From assembly GCA_905215655.1 (NCBI GenBank), contig CAJMQT010000049.1, positions 1 through 14,029 of the forward strand: a stretch of 14,029 nt of DNA, read 5' to 3'. Made by a program: the position numbers and the translations under genes. Of the stretch, positions 1 to 6,053 are shown one piece after another. Under the pieces are notes generated by a model. It worked only from the letters and a program-made list of their open reading frames with translations, was not told the DNA's origin and did no database searches. The DNA comes from an uncultured bacterium (GTDB lineage: Bacteria > Bacteroidota > Bacteroidia > Bacteroidales > Bacteroidaceae). Position 1 is the stretch's first letter. Every line of letters begins with the position of its first letter.

Positions 1-122
1 AGTGTAAAGTTCTGACTCCGGGCGTGTCGTCACGATGTTCCTCCACACCCGGTTACTGATGGTTCAGCCCTCCGGGCTGTGAATATGTTTTGTGGCATGC
101 CCTTTGTTCTTAGAATTAAGAA

Positions 123-153
123 TTTAGAAGTACAGAACTTCTGTACTTCTAAA
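123..153. repeat. 31-base near-perfect palindrome inside the REP pair spacer
   Basis: Arms TTTAGAAGTACAGAA (123-137) and TTCTGTACTTCTAAA (139-153) are exact reverse complements around a single central C. It lies in the AT-rich spacer of the 18-282 inverted repeat. A run of T does not follow on either strand, so it is not an obvious terminator. Its role is unknown. Confidence 0.8.
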
Positions 154-154
154 C

Positions 155-186
155 TCCTAATCTTTCAACCTTTCAATTCTTCAATT
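155..186 (-). repeat. Octameric degenerate tandem array A (four units)
   Basis: Read on the - strand, the stretch divides into consecutive 8-base units AATTGAAG, AATTGAAA, GGTTGAAA and GATTAGGA. The core TTGA is kept in three of four. It matches, in the opposite orientation, the array at 480-511 and has the same period as the array at 12360-12414. Confidence 0.6.
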
Positions 187-282
187 TGAATATGTGCCCT
201 ATAAATAAAGCGACAGTTACCAGCCCGGAGGGCTGAACCATCAGTAACCGGGTGTGGAGGAGCTTGGCGACGACACGCCCGG

Positions 283-479
283 TAATAAGCATAATGCACA
301 ATGCACCCGAAGTGGTGCTACATAAACACGACAAAAGACAAATTCGTGCCATACCCCTGATACTTATACTTACAGTTTTATGATTTTTCAAGCCTTGGCT
401 GGTTAGATGCAACCCAAACAACTGTATTTATGACACTTGCGAGCTTATACTTTGATTTTACCGGACAACAAAAATTAAA
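283..479. other. Intergenic stretch without recognisable gene
   Basis: The stretch between the REP-like pair and the second octamer array contains no convincing gene. An open frame on the - strand (173-421) runs through the repeat arm at 221-282 and does not resemble any protein family I recognise. Weak stem-loops are present, for example GCACC/GGTGC around 304-319 and CACGA/TCGTG at 327-348, but none is followed by a T run. Confidence 0.5.
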
Positions 480-511
480 GATTGGAAAATTGAAAGATTG
501 AAAAATGGAAA
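480..511 (+). repeat. Octameric degenerate tandem array B (four units)
   Basis: The + strand divides into GATTGGAA, AATTGAAA, GATTGAAA and AATGGAAA, a consensus close to RATTGAAA. The array is in inverted orientation relative to array A (155-186). No open frame or promoter explains it. Confidence 0.6.
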
Positions 512-532
512 AATATCGGCGAAATTCAAGCG

Positions 533-720
533 TTATGTCCGCAATCCGTCCGAGCCGGGTAGGGGCATTAATTCATTATGCCCGCACGCCCCGACGGGGC
601 GTATCGCGAGCGGTCTTGACATCGAACATCGTTTCATATTTGTTTTATACGTTTTTTCAAAACGTGCGGGCTTGATAAATCAAAGCCCCTACGGCGGGTC
701 GGTCGGGTTGCGTGACATAA
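533..720. repeat. Second REP/BIME-like imperfect inverted repeat
   Basis: The stretch 533-588 and the reverse complement of 663-720 can be aligned over about 57 bases. The best part (559-588 against 663-692) has 25 of 30 matches, framed by GTAGGGGC and GCCCGCACG. The interior has a perfect 8-bp dyad ACGCCCCG / CGGGGCGT (586-593, 595-602, one central base) and a stem ACGTTTT / AAAACGT (649-655, 659-665). It is different in sequence from the 18-282 pair. The GC-rich core GTAGGGGC...GCCC looks like intergenic repeats I associate with Bacteroidales genomes, which is recall rather than a search. Confidence 0.6.
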
Positions 721-821
721 TCTGACAGATTGTTTTATGCTGTCGGACTCACGTTAATTTATATTTTGTTCGACAAGAAATCCTTGTTTGTCATCTTTCT
801 TCAAAATCTTTACAGAATTAC

Positions 822-893
822 GATATACTTTCGCACCGTAAAAGTTATCGCGGTGCGATATCGGAAAATGTAAAGAGGTGCCTGTTTGCACCT
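822..893 (+). promoter_or_regulatory. Structured leader upstream of the GT39 gene
   Basis: Two stem-loops sit in the last 100 bases before the start codon at 919. The first pairs TCGCACCG (831-838) with CGGTGCGA (851-858). The second pairs AGGTGC (876-881) with GCACCT (888-893) across a 6-base loop. A weak -7-like element, TATACTTTCG, occurs at 824-833 but departs from TAnnTTTG, and I see no well-placed TTTG upstream, so the promoter call is uncertain. A purine stretch AGGAAGGA at 905-912 may serve as a ribosome binding site. Confidence 0.4.
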
Positions 894-918
894 TATTATA
901 TTATAGGAAGGATAGCGA

Positions 919-2553
919 ATGAGGTTTTTTGAGACGGAGAAGGGCAAGACCGGACTGCTTTGCATCGTTTGTCTTATTACATTTTTTGTCAACAACGATG
1001 TGATAAAGCCCGACATTATGGAGTCGCGCAACATTATCACGGCGCGCGAGATGGTGTACGACGGGCATTGGATGGTGCCGACAATGAACGGCGAACTGCG
1101 CTTGGAGAAACCGCCGTTGCCTACGTGGCTGACGGCAATAGCCGAAATACTGTCGCCCGACAACCTCGCCTTGCAGCGTGGTTTTGCCGGTATGATGGCG
1201 CTGTTGTTGGTGTTCTATTTCGCACGTTTCGCCCGTCGCGTCCTTGATATGGAGCCGCTTGTGCCCACGTTGCTGCTCTGCACCTGCTATAACGTGATCC
1301 TTATGGGACGCACTGCGTCGTGGGACATTTACTGTCACGCCTTTATGATGGGTGGCATATACCATTTGGCGCGTGCCCTGAAAGCCCCGCCCGTGGCATG
1401 GCTACATTTCCTTGCCGCCGGCGTCTGCATCGGGCTGTCCGTGATGAGCAAGGGACCAGTGTCGCCTTATGCCCTGCTGCTGCCGTTTGTCATCAGTTTC
1501 GGATATTTCTATCGCCCGTCTTTAAAGGGCAAGTGGCGCGCCTTGACCGTGCTTGTTGTGCTTGCCCTGACGATAGGAGCGTGGTGGTTTGTTTATGTCC
1601 ATGCCACGCAGAGCGACGTACTGGCTGCCGTCGTGCGGAAAGAATCCGGCTCGTGGCTAAATCATAACGTGCGCCCGTGGTGGTATTATTGGAAGTTCTT
1701 TCTTGAGACGGGCGTGTGGTCGCTGCTCCTGTTGACGGCAATTTTCCTTCCGCTTGCCGACCGGCACAGGCGTAAATCGCGCCGTCTGCTCTTCTCATTG
1801 TGCTGGATGCTCGCCTCGCTGGTGCTGCTCTCGCTCTTGCCCGAGAAGAAGAGCCGCTATCTGCTGCCGCTGCTTATCCCCGCTTCTTATGTGATGGGAT
1901 GTCTGATTTTATGGTGGAAGGACGCCTTCCGGAATACAGCCGGTGCGTCATCGGCAGACAAGTTCTGGTTCAGGGTCAATGCCGGTCTGATCTTTTTGTC
2001 TGTCGTGGTGCTGCCGTTGGCAGGATGGCGGTTCGTTGTCCGCCCCGGTTATGCCTCTCTGCCGGCATTGATATTATTCTCATTGTTTGTTATCGCCATT
2101 GCCGTATGCCTGTTGCGTGCCGTCGTCCTGCTGCGACCGATGCTTCTTCTCGGATGCGTCACGACGCTGTTTCTTGCAGCCGAATGTCTTGTAATGCCGA
2201 TTTTAGGTAATGTGATCAACAATCCCGAAATGAAAAGCGTTGCCGAAACGCGGAAGATAAAAACATTGGAAGGCGTGCCTTTCTATCATGTCGACACCGT
2301 TCCGCTACGCATCGAGCTGGTCTATGCCGCTCATCGCACCATCCGTCCGCTGAGTGTCGACTCGCTGCACGCTGCCCTGCCCTGCGTATTGTTGACCCAC
2401 CGACCCGTCGGCGAGACGTTGCCGGAAAGTTGCTTGGACGGAGTCGAGACAATAGAAATAGGTCGGTATGACGATAACCGACGACCGAAAGACAACCGTA
2501 GGTACAGCGATGAATTTATTTATAACGTCACTCTGCTGAAAGCGAAGAGGTGA
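919..2553 (+). CDS. ArnT-like glycosyltransferase, family GT39 (polyprenyl-phosphate sugar donor)
   Basis: The 544-residue protein is a polytopic inner-membrane GT-C glycosyltransferase of the ArnT/protein mannosyltransferase type. Such enzymes take a sugar from undecaprenyl phosphate on the periplasmic face and place it on lipid A, glycan or protein. The first transmembrane helix (about 13-26) is followed by the characteristic periplasmic loop with an acidic residue (E35), then R37, W51, P54, N57 and the K64-P65-P66-L67 motif seen in this family. About ten further hydrophobic helices follow to near residue 430, and the last about 110 residues form a soluble domain. The length fits ArnT (about 550). 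The ATG at 919 was chosen because the first helix begins shortly after it and AGGAAGGA precedes it. The stop is next to the following GT2 gene, so co-transcription is likely. The sugar and acceptor cannot be read from sequence; lipid A is the favoured guess because of the LAB_N gene downstream. Confidence 0.85.
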   Translation: MRFFETEKGKTGLLCIVCLITFFVNNDVIKPDIMESRNIITAREMVYDGHWMVPTMNGELRLEKPPLPTWLTAIAEILSPDNLALQRGFAGMMALLLVFYFARFARRVLDMEPLVPTLLLCTCYNVILMGRTASWDIYCHAFMMGGIYHLARALKAPPVAWLHFLAAGVCIGLSVMSKGPVSPYALLLPFVISFGYFYRPSLKGKWRALTVLVVLALTIGAWWFVYVHATQSDVLAAVVRKESGSWLNHNVRPWWYYWKFFLETGVWSLLLLTAIFLPLADRHRRKSRRLLFSLCWMLASLVLLSLLPEKKSRYLLPLLIPASYVMGCLILWWKDAFRNTAGASSADKFWFRVNAGLIFLSVVVLPLAGWRFVVRPGYASLPALILFSLFVIAIAVCLLRAVVLLRPMLLLGCVTTLFLAAECLVMPILGNVINNPEMKSVAETRKIKTLEGVPFYHVDTVPLRIELVYAAHRTIRPLSVDSLHAALPCVLLTHRPVGETLPESCLDGVETIEIGRYDDNRRPKDNRRYSDEFIYNVTLLKAKR

Positions 2554-2603
2554 TTAAAGGTGAAAAACAAGATAAGACAAGATACAGACTAAAATCAAAC
2601 AAT

Positions 2604-3341
2604 ATGAATAAGACAAGCATTTATCAGTTTACAATCATCATTCCGGTATTCAATGAAGAAGATAACATATCTGCATTGGAGGAGAAACTCGCCCTCTTCC
2701 TGTCTGGCGCACGCTGTAACACCTGCGTCCTCTTTGTTGACGACGGCTCCACCGACGGCAGTCTCGGACGCATAAAAGAGATTTGTCAGCGGCATACGGC
2801 GTTCTTCTGGCTCGCCCTGAGCCGTAACGGAGGGCTGAGCGCGGCATTGAAAGCCGGTATTGACGCTACTTGTTCACCCTATGTGGGGTATATGGACGCC
2901 GACTTGCAGACCACGCCCGACGACTTCAACCTGTTGCTGAGCTACATCGGCGATTATGAGTTGGTGACGGGCATACGCGCCAACCGCCGCGACACGCCGT
3001 TCAAGAAGTTGCAGTCGAAGATAGCTAACGGCTTCCGCAGGATGATGACCCACGACGGCGTGCAAGACACCGGATGCCCGCTGAAAGTGCTGCATACTGA
3101 CTGTGCCCGCCGCATTCCTTTCTTTACGGGCATGCACCGCTTCCTTCCGGCTCTCGTGCTGTTGCAGAACGGACGCATAAAGCAGGTGCCCGTGCGCCAC
3201 TTCCCACGTACCGCCGGCAAATCGAAATATCATTTGTGGAACAGGCTCGTGTCACCTTTTGTCGACTGTTTCGCTTATCGCTGGATGAAGAAACGATACA
3301 TAAATTACAGCATTTCGACGGATAACTTCATGAAACCGTAA
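2604..3341 (+). CDS. GT2 glycosyltransferase, dolichol/undecaprenyl-phosphate sugar synthase-like
   Basis: This 245-residue cytosolic-face enzyme has the GT2 GT-A fold of the DPM1/ArnC group, which moves a nucleotide-activated sugar onto polyprenyl phosphate. Visible motifs are IIPVFNEE (12-19), the nucleotide-binding VDDGSTD (45-51), the metal-binding D98-A99-D100 followed by LQ, TGIRANRRD (122-130), and R202-x2-G205-x-SKY (207-209), typical of this subfamily. No paired C-terminal transmembrane helices are seen, unlike ArnC, so it would be peripheral. A GTG at 2550 that overlaps the previous stop would add 18 residues, but these are hydrophilic and precede the normal start of the fold; the ATG at 2604 fits the family better. 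It lies between the GT39 gene and a LAB_N gene (7 bases downstream), which suggests that it makes the lipid-linked sugar used by the GT39 enzyme. The sugar is not predictable. Confidence 0.85.
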   Translation: MNKTSIYQFTIIIPVFNEEDNISALEEKLALFLSGARCNTCVLFVDDGSTDGSLGRIKEICQRHTAFFWLALSRNGGLSAALKAGIDATCSPYVGYMDADLQTTPDDFNLLLSYIGDYELVTGIRANRRDTPFKKLQSKIANGFRRMMTHDGVQDTGCPLKVLHTDCARRIPFFTGMHRFLPALVLLQNGRIKQVPVRHFPRTAGKSKYHLWNRLVSPFVDCFAYRWMKKRYINYSISTDNFMKP

Positions 3342-3348
3342 GTGCGGA

Positions 3349-3966
3349 ATGGATAAAACGATATTGATTTTCGCCCTCGGTTTCCTCGCCCAAGGCTTCT
3401 TCTCGGCGCGCATCCTCGTGCAATGGGTGCTCTCCGAGCGTGCCGGACGTGTGCTCTCGCCAACTCTCTTTTGGGCGTTGAGCCTTGCCGGAGCGTATCT
3501 GCTCTGCCTTTACGGCTGGTTGCGCCACGACTTCGCCATCGTTTTGGGGCAGGTTATCTCATATTACGTTTATCTGTGGAACCTTGACGTCAAGGGAGTT
3601 TGGCGCAAGATGCCGATGCTTCTGCGCACGGTGCTGGTGCTGACGCCTGTCGCTGCCGCCTGTTTCGTGGCAAATGATGTCGGCGGATTTGTCATTCGTT
3701 TCATTCATAACGAAGAAGTGCCAATGTGGCTGTTGCTCTTCGGCTCGGCAGGACAGGTGGTTTTCACTCTCCGATTTTTGTACCAATGGCTTTATTCCAG
3801 GCGCAAAGGCGAGTCGAAACTGCCTGCCGGATTTTGGATTCTCAGCCTTGTCGGCTCGCTGTCGATTGTCTCTTACGGCGTGATAAGGCGCGACCCGGTG
3901 CTGATTGTCGGTCAGTCGTTCGGCATCGTGGCATACGTCAGGAACCTGATGCTTATTAGAAAATGA
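3349..3966 (+). CDS. Tandem LAB_N domain membrane protein (putative lipid-linked sugar flippase)
   Basis: The 205-residue membrane protein consists of two copies of the lipid-A biosynthesis N-terminal (LAB_N) domain. Copy 1 (about 9-80) and copy 2 (about 130-201) align without gaps at an offset of exactly 121 residues. Conserved pairs include Q15/Q136, R21/R142, Q25-W26/Q146-W147, S29/S150, R31/R152, P38/P159, F41-W42/F162-W163, LSL 44-46/165-167, Y55-G56/Y176-G177, R59/R180, D61/D182, G67-Q68/G188-Q189 and N78-L79/N199-L200. Each copy has about three hydrophobic helices; residues 91-120 form a linker with one more. Single LAB_N proteins accompany lipid A sugar-modification genes in Proteobacteria, and a role in flipping the lipid-linked sugar has been suggested from their small-transporter look. 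The position, 7 bases after the GT2 stop, supports that role here. A true lipid A disaccharide synthase domain (LpxB) is absent. Domain identity is strong; flippase activity is inference. Confidence 0.8.
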   Translation: MDKTILIFALGFLAQGFFSARILVQWVLSERAGRVLSPTLFWALSLAGAYLLCLYGWLRHDFAIVLGQVISYYVYLWNLDVKGVWRKMPMLLRTVLVLTPVAAACFVANDVGGFVIRFIHNEEVPMWLLLFGSAGQVVFTLRFLYQWLYSRRKGESKLPAGFWILSLVGSLSIVSYGVIRRDPVLIVGQSFGIVAYVRNLMLIRK

Positions 3967-3968
3967 CA

Positions 3969-4010
3969 CAACGCGGGTGCGGCATTGATAAATCAGCCGT
4001 ACCCGCGTTG
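3969..4010 (+). terminator. Stem-loop after the glycosyltransferase cassette
   Basis: The arms 3969-3983 and 3996-4010 pair over 15 bp (one G-U), including the perfect CAACGCGGGT / ACCCGCGTTG; the loop is 12 bases and can pair further by TGAT/ATCA. It starts two bases after the stop codon at 3966. A T run does not follow, so it may be a 3' end stabiliser or a terminator of non-classical form. Confidence 0.5.
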
Positions 4011-4058
4011 CCGTAAAGACTCTTGAAATATTGCTTGATATTGTTTGTTGAAAAGCGT

Positions 4059-4104
4059 TCTCTAACATATTGAGAACTATGTTGTTATCTGATAATGTTA
4101 GAGA
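4059..4104. other. Inverted repeat of unknown role
   Basis: TCTCTAACAT (4059-4068) and ATGTTAGAGA (4095-4104) are exact reverse complements with a 26-base spacer. A competing internal pair, AACATA (4064-4069) and TATGTT (4079-4084), overlaps the first arm. No T run follows on either strand. It lies in the 557-base non-coding gap between the LAB_N gene and the glycoside hydrolase. Confidence 0.4.
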
Positions 4105-4195
4105 TGTTGTCCGTGCGTTCCCCGCATTTTGTCGAATTACTATTAGGTTTTGATCGTTGCACTATCCGTTGCTTTCGGATGACGTGCAGGTATAT

Positions 4196-4287
4196 AAAAA
4201 AATAAAGCGATGGCCTTCACAGGTAATCGCTCTAAATCTTCAATAGGTATTAGTTTTTTAAGGTAAAAAGATTGTTTTCAGGATAAC
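4196..4287 (-). ncRNA. Predicted small RNA of about 90 nt
   Basis: A - strand transcript is predicted from a well-formed promoter (4292-4323) to an intrinsic terminator. Start is placed about 4 bases after the -7 element. The 3' end carries the stem AGCGAT (4226-4231) / ATCGCT (4206-4211), followed on the - strand by TTTATTTTTTT (4205 down to 4196). A second, upstream stem pairs AATCTT (4268-4273) with AAGATT (4235-4240). I find no ATG open frame in it. It does not match the SRP RNA, tmRNA or RNase P cores I know; the 6S RNA shape is also not evident, although Bacteroidetes forms are divergent. The transcript is read from sequence signals alone, and its function is unknown. Confidence 0.55.
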
Positions 4288-4291
4288 GATA

Positions 4292-4323
4292 CAAATGTAA
4301 GCACTTTTTTTTTATCTGCCAAA
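4292..4323 (-). promoter_or_regulatory. sigma-ABfr-type promoter for the predicted small RNA
   Basis: On the - strand, TTTG (4323-4320) is followed after exactly 20 bases by TACATTTG (4299-4292). This fits the Bacteroidetes housekeeping form TTTG-N19/20-TAnnTTTG. No gene lies immediately downstream on that strand, where a terminator follows about 90 bases later. Confidence 0.65.
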
Positions 4324-4413
4324 CAAATTCTTTTTTTATTTTATTCAGTTTTAATGTGCGCCCACACAAACGCCATATTTAACAGCCGTTAACTTTTGAA
4401 TTGATTAAGAAAC

Positions 4414-4458
4414 CTGTTCTGCCGCTCTTTGTGTGGCTTGTTCTCACATGTAGAACAG
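4414..4458. other. Dyad symmetry region upstream of the glycoside hydrolase
   Basis: CTGTTCT (4414-4420) pairs with AGAACAG (4452-4458). The inner TGTTCT (4439-4444) can pair with the same right arm (4452-4457) across a 7-base loop. A further 9-bp pair, CCACACAAA (4362-4370) and TTTGTGTGG (4428-4436), crosses this area. These may be operator half-sites or RNA structure; they lie 30-160 bases upstream of the promoter at 4488-4519. Confidence 0.35.
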
Positions 4459-4487
4459 AGATTTGTCTTAACTTTTTAAGCCATATA

Positions 4488-4519
4488 TTTGTTTTTATGA
4501 GTTAAACGTTGTAACTTTG
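4488..4519 (+). promoter_or_regulatory. sigma-ABfr-type promoter of the glycoside hydrolase gene
   Basis: TTTG (4488-4491) is followed after 20 bases by TAACTTTG (4512-4519). The transcription start would fall at about 4523, one base before the ATG at 4524, so the message would be leaderless or nearly so. Confidence 0.65.
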
Positions 4520-4523
4520 GCGT

Positions 4524-6047
4524 ATGAAAAAAAATATATCAAGTTATAAAAAAGTGTTTCTTACGGCTTGTCTGTTACTCTTCGCGAGCGTGACGATACA
4601 TGCCGGACGGACTGTGAAACGCGAGTTCAGAGGTGCATGGATACAATGTGTTAACGGACAGTTCTTGGGCATGACGTCAAAGCAAATGCAGGAAACATTG
4701 ATTTATCAGCTTGATAAATTGAAGGAATACGGCGTAAATGCGATAATCTTTCAGGTCAGACCGGAGTGCGACGCGCTGTACAAAAGCGAGCTGGAGCCGT
4801 GGAGCCGCTTCCTGACCGGAGAGCAGGGACGCCAGCCCGACATGGATTGGGACCCGCTTGCATGGATGACGGAGCAATGCCACGAGCGCGGGATGGAACT
4901 GCACGCATGGATAAATCCGTTCAGGGCAAAGACGAAAACCACCAACGAACTTGCACAAAACCATGTGGCGATAAAGCATCCGGAACGGGTCTTTGCATAC
5001 GACGGACAGCTGATATTGAACCCCGGAATACCCGAAAACCGCGATTATATATGTCAAATAGCAGCCGACATAGTAAGCCGTTACGACGTTGACGGTCTGC
5101 ATATCGACGATTATTTTTATCCTTATCCGGCTGCGGGACAGGTAATTCCCGATGACAGGGAGTATAAGATGTACAAGAACGGGATAGCCGACAGGAACGA
5201 TTGGAGACGCGACAACGTGAACGTCTTTATCAAACAGCTTTATGAGACCGTTCATAAGGTGAAGCCGTGGGTGAAGTTCGGCGTCTCTCCCTTCGGTATT
5301 TATCGCAACAAGAAGAGCGACGCCGCCGTGGGCAGCGCCACCAACGGGCTGCAAAATTATGACGACCTCTACGCCGACGTGCTGATGTGGGTCAACAACG
5401 GATGGGTGGACTACTGCGTGCCGCAGCTGTATTGGCAGATAGGACATAAGGCGGCGGATTACGAGACGCTGATAAAATGGTGGAACAAGTATGCCGGCAA
5501 GCGCCATCTTTACATCGGAGAGGACGTGGAACGCACCGTAAAGAGCGCCGATTTGAAAGATCCGCGCGTCAATCAGATGCCCGCCAAGCGGAAACTTCAC
5601 GACGAGCTGCCTAATATAAAAGGTACGGTGCTTTGGTATGCGAAAGCCGTTGTGGACAACGTAGGCAACTATGGCACAATGCTTAAAAACGTTTATTGGA
5701 AGTATCCGGCGCTGATGCCCGAAATGCCTTACATCGACAACAAGGCGCCAAAAAAGGTAAAGGCAATGAAAGTTCTGGCGATAGATGGCGGGAAAGTGCT
5801 GTTCTGGACAGCTCCGAGCGGAAAGGACTGGAAGAGCAAAGCTGTGAAATTCGTCGTGTATAAGTTTGAGCAGGGAGAAAAAATCAACATTAACGACCCC
5901 TCGAAAATTGTAAAAATAACGTCAGAAGAATTTTATAAAATACCCCAAGGGACAGTCGGCGCAGGAAAGACGGCAAACTATGTGGTGACGGCGGTTGACC
6001 GTTCGGGTAATGAAAGCAAACCAAAGAAAAAATCAATAAGATATTAA
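4524..6047 (+). CDS. Secreted GHL10/DUF187 family glycoside hydrolase with FN3-like tail
   Basis: The 507-residue protein has a signal peptide (basic 2-10, hydrophobic 11-25, probable cleavage after A27). Residues about 31-400 form a TIM-barrel of the GHL10 (DUF187, 'family 10 glycosylhydrolase-like') group, shown by the opening EFRGAWIQ (34-41), FQVRPECDALY (76-86), HAWINPFR (127-134), GLHIDDYFYP (191-200), FGVSPFG (252-258) and PQLYWQ (300-305). Acidic residues D195/D196 are candidate catalytic groups. Residues about 405-507 look like a fibronectin type III module (APKKVKAMKV... TAVDRSGNES). A family member in E. coli, DigH/YddW, cuts peptide-free peptidoglycan glycan strands, so a cell-wall role is plausible here, but the substrate is not shown. 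An LTAC sequence (13-16) resembles a lipobox, yet the hydrophobic core before it is too short. A promoter ends five bases before the start codon. Confidence 0.85.
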   Translation: MKKNISSYKKVFLTACLLLFASVTIHAGRTVKREFRGAWIQCVNGQFLGMTSKQMQETLIYQLDKLKEYGVNAIIFQVRPECDALYKSELEPWSRFLTGEQGRQPDMDWDPLAWMTEQCHERGMELHAWINPFRAKTKTTNELAQNHVAIKHPERVFAYDGQLILNPGIPENRDYICQIAADIVSRYDVDGLHIDDYFYPYPAAGQVIPDDREYKMYKNGIADRNDWRRDNVNVFIKQLYETVHKVKPWVKFGVSPFGIYRNKKSDAAVGSATNGLQNYDDLYADVLMWVNNGWVDYCVPQLYWQIGHKAADYETLIKWWNKYAGKRHLYIGEDVERTVKSADLKDPRVNQMPAKRKLHDELPNIKGTVLWYAKAVVDNVGNYGTMLKNVYWKYPALMPEMPYIDNKAPKKVKAMKVLAIDGGKVLFWTAPSGKDWKSKAVKFVVYKFEQGEKININDPSKIVKITSEEFYKIPQGTVGAGKTANYVVTAVDRSGNESKPKKKSIRY

Positions 6048-6053
6048 AATACC

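Larger units (their letters stand above)
18..282. repeat. REP/BIME-like inverted repeat pair with 62-base arms
   Basis: The bases 18-79 and 221-282 are reverse complements of one another at 58 of 62 positions; the four differences cluster at 32-38 (matching 262-268). The spacer is 141 bases. Each arm is GC-rich and can itself fold: CAGCCC/GGGCTG gives a 6-bp stem with a 3-base loop, and the arm also carries CCGGG...CCCGG ends. This two-hairpin, head-to-head arrangement resembles the REP/BIME elements of bacterial intergenic regions. No transposase is present in the window. A short direct repeat, TGAATATGT, lies at the inner edge of the left arm (80-88) and near the right arm (187-195). The repeat structure is read directly; membership of a dispersed family is inferred. 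Confidence 0.75.

Noticed and set aside
18..282. Invertible promoter switch between inverted repeats upstream of surface-glycan genes, as known in Bacteroides
   Set aside because: The 141-base core has no TTTG-N19/20-TAnnTTTG promoter on either strand, the next gene starts more than 600 bases away, and the long hairpin-rich arms fit a REP-type element better than a recombinase site.
173..421. 82-codon open frame on the - strand
   Set aside because: It passes through the repeat arm and octamer array A, has no recognisable domain, and most likely results from repeat sequence.
498..725. 75-codon open frame on the + strand
   Set aside because: It lies almost wholly within the 533-720 inverted repeat and has no protein-like pattern.
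2550..2603. GTG start for the GT2 gene overlapping the GT39 stop
   Set aside because: The added 18 residues are hydrophilic and not part of the GT2 fold, while the ATG at 2604 precedes the first beta strand at the normal distance.
4196..4287. SRP RNA, tmRNA or riboswitch for the predicted small transcript
   Set aside because: No SRP tetraloop core, no tRNA-like ends, and no gene downstream on the same strand that a riboswitch could control.
4563..4574. Lipobox LTAC in the hydrolase signal peptide
   Set aside because: Only about five hydrophobic residues precede the cysteine, and the hydrophobic stretch continues beyond it to a good signal peptidase I site after A27.
4677..5600. 307-codon open frame on the - strand opposite the hydrolase
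   Set aside because: The + strand frame has clear GHL10 motifs throughout; the antisense frame follows from codon bias and shows no family features.
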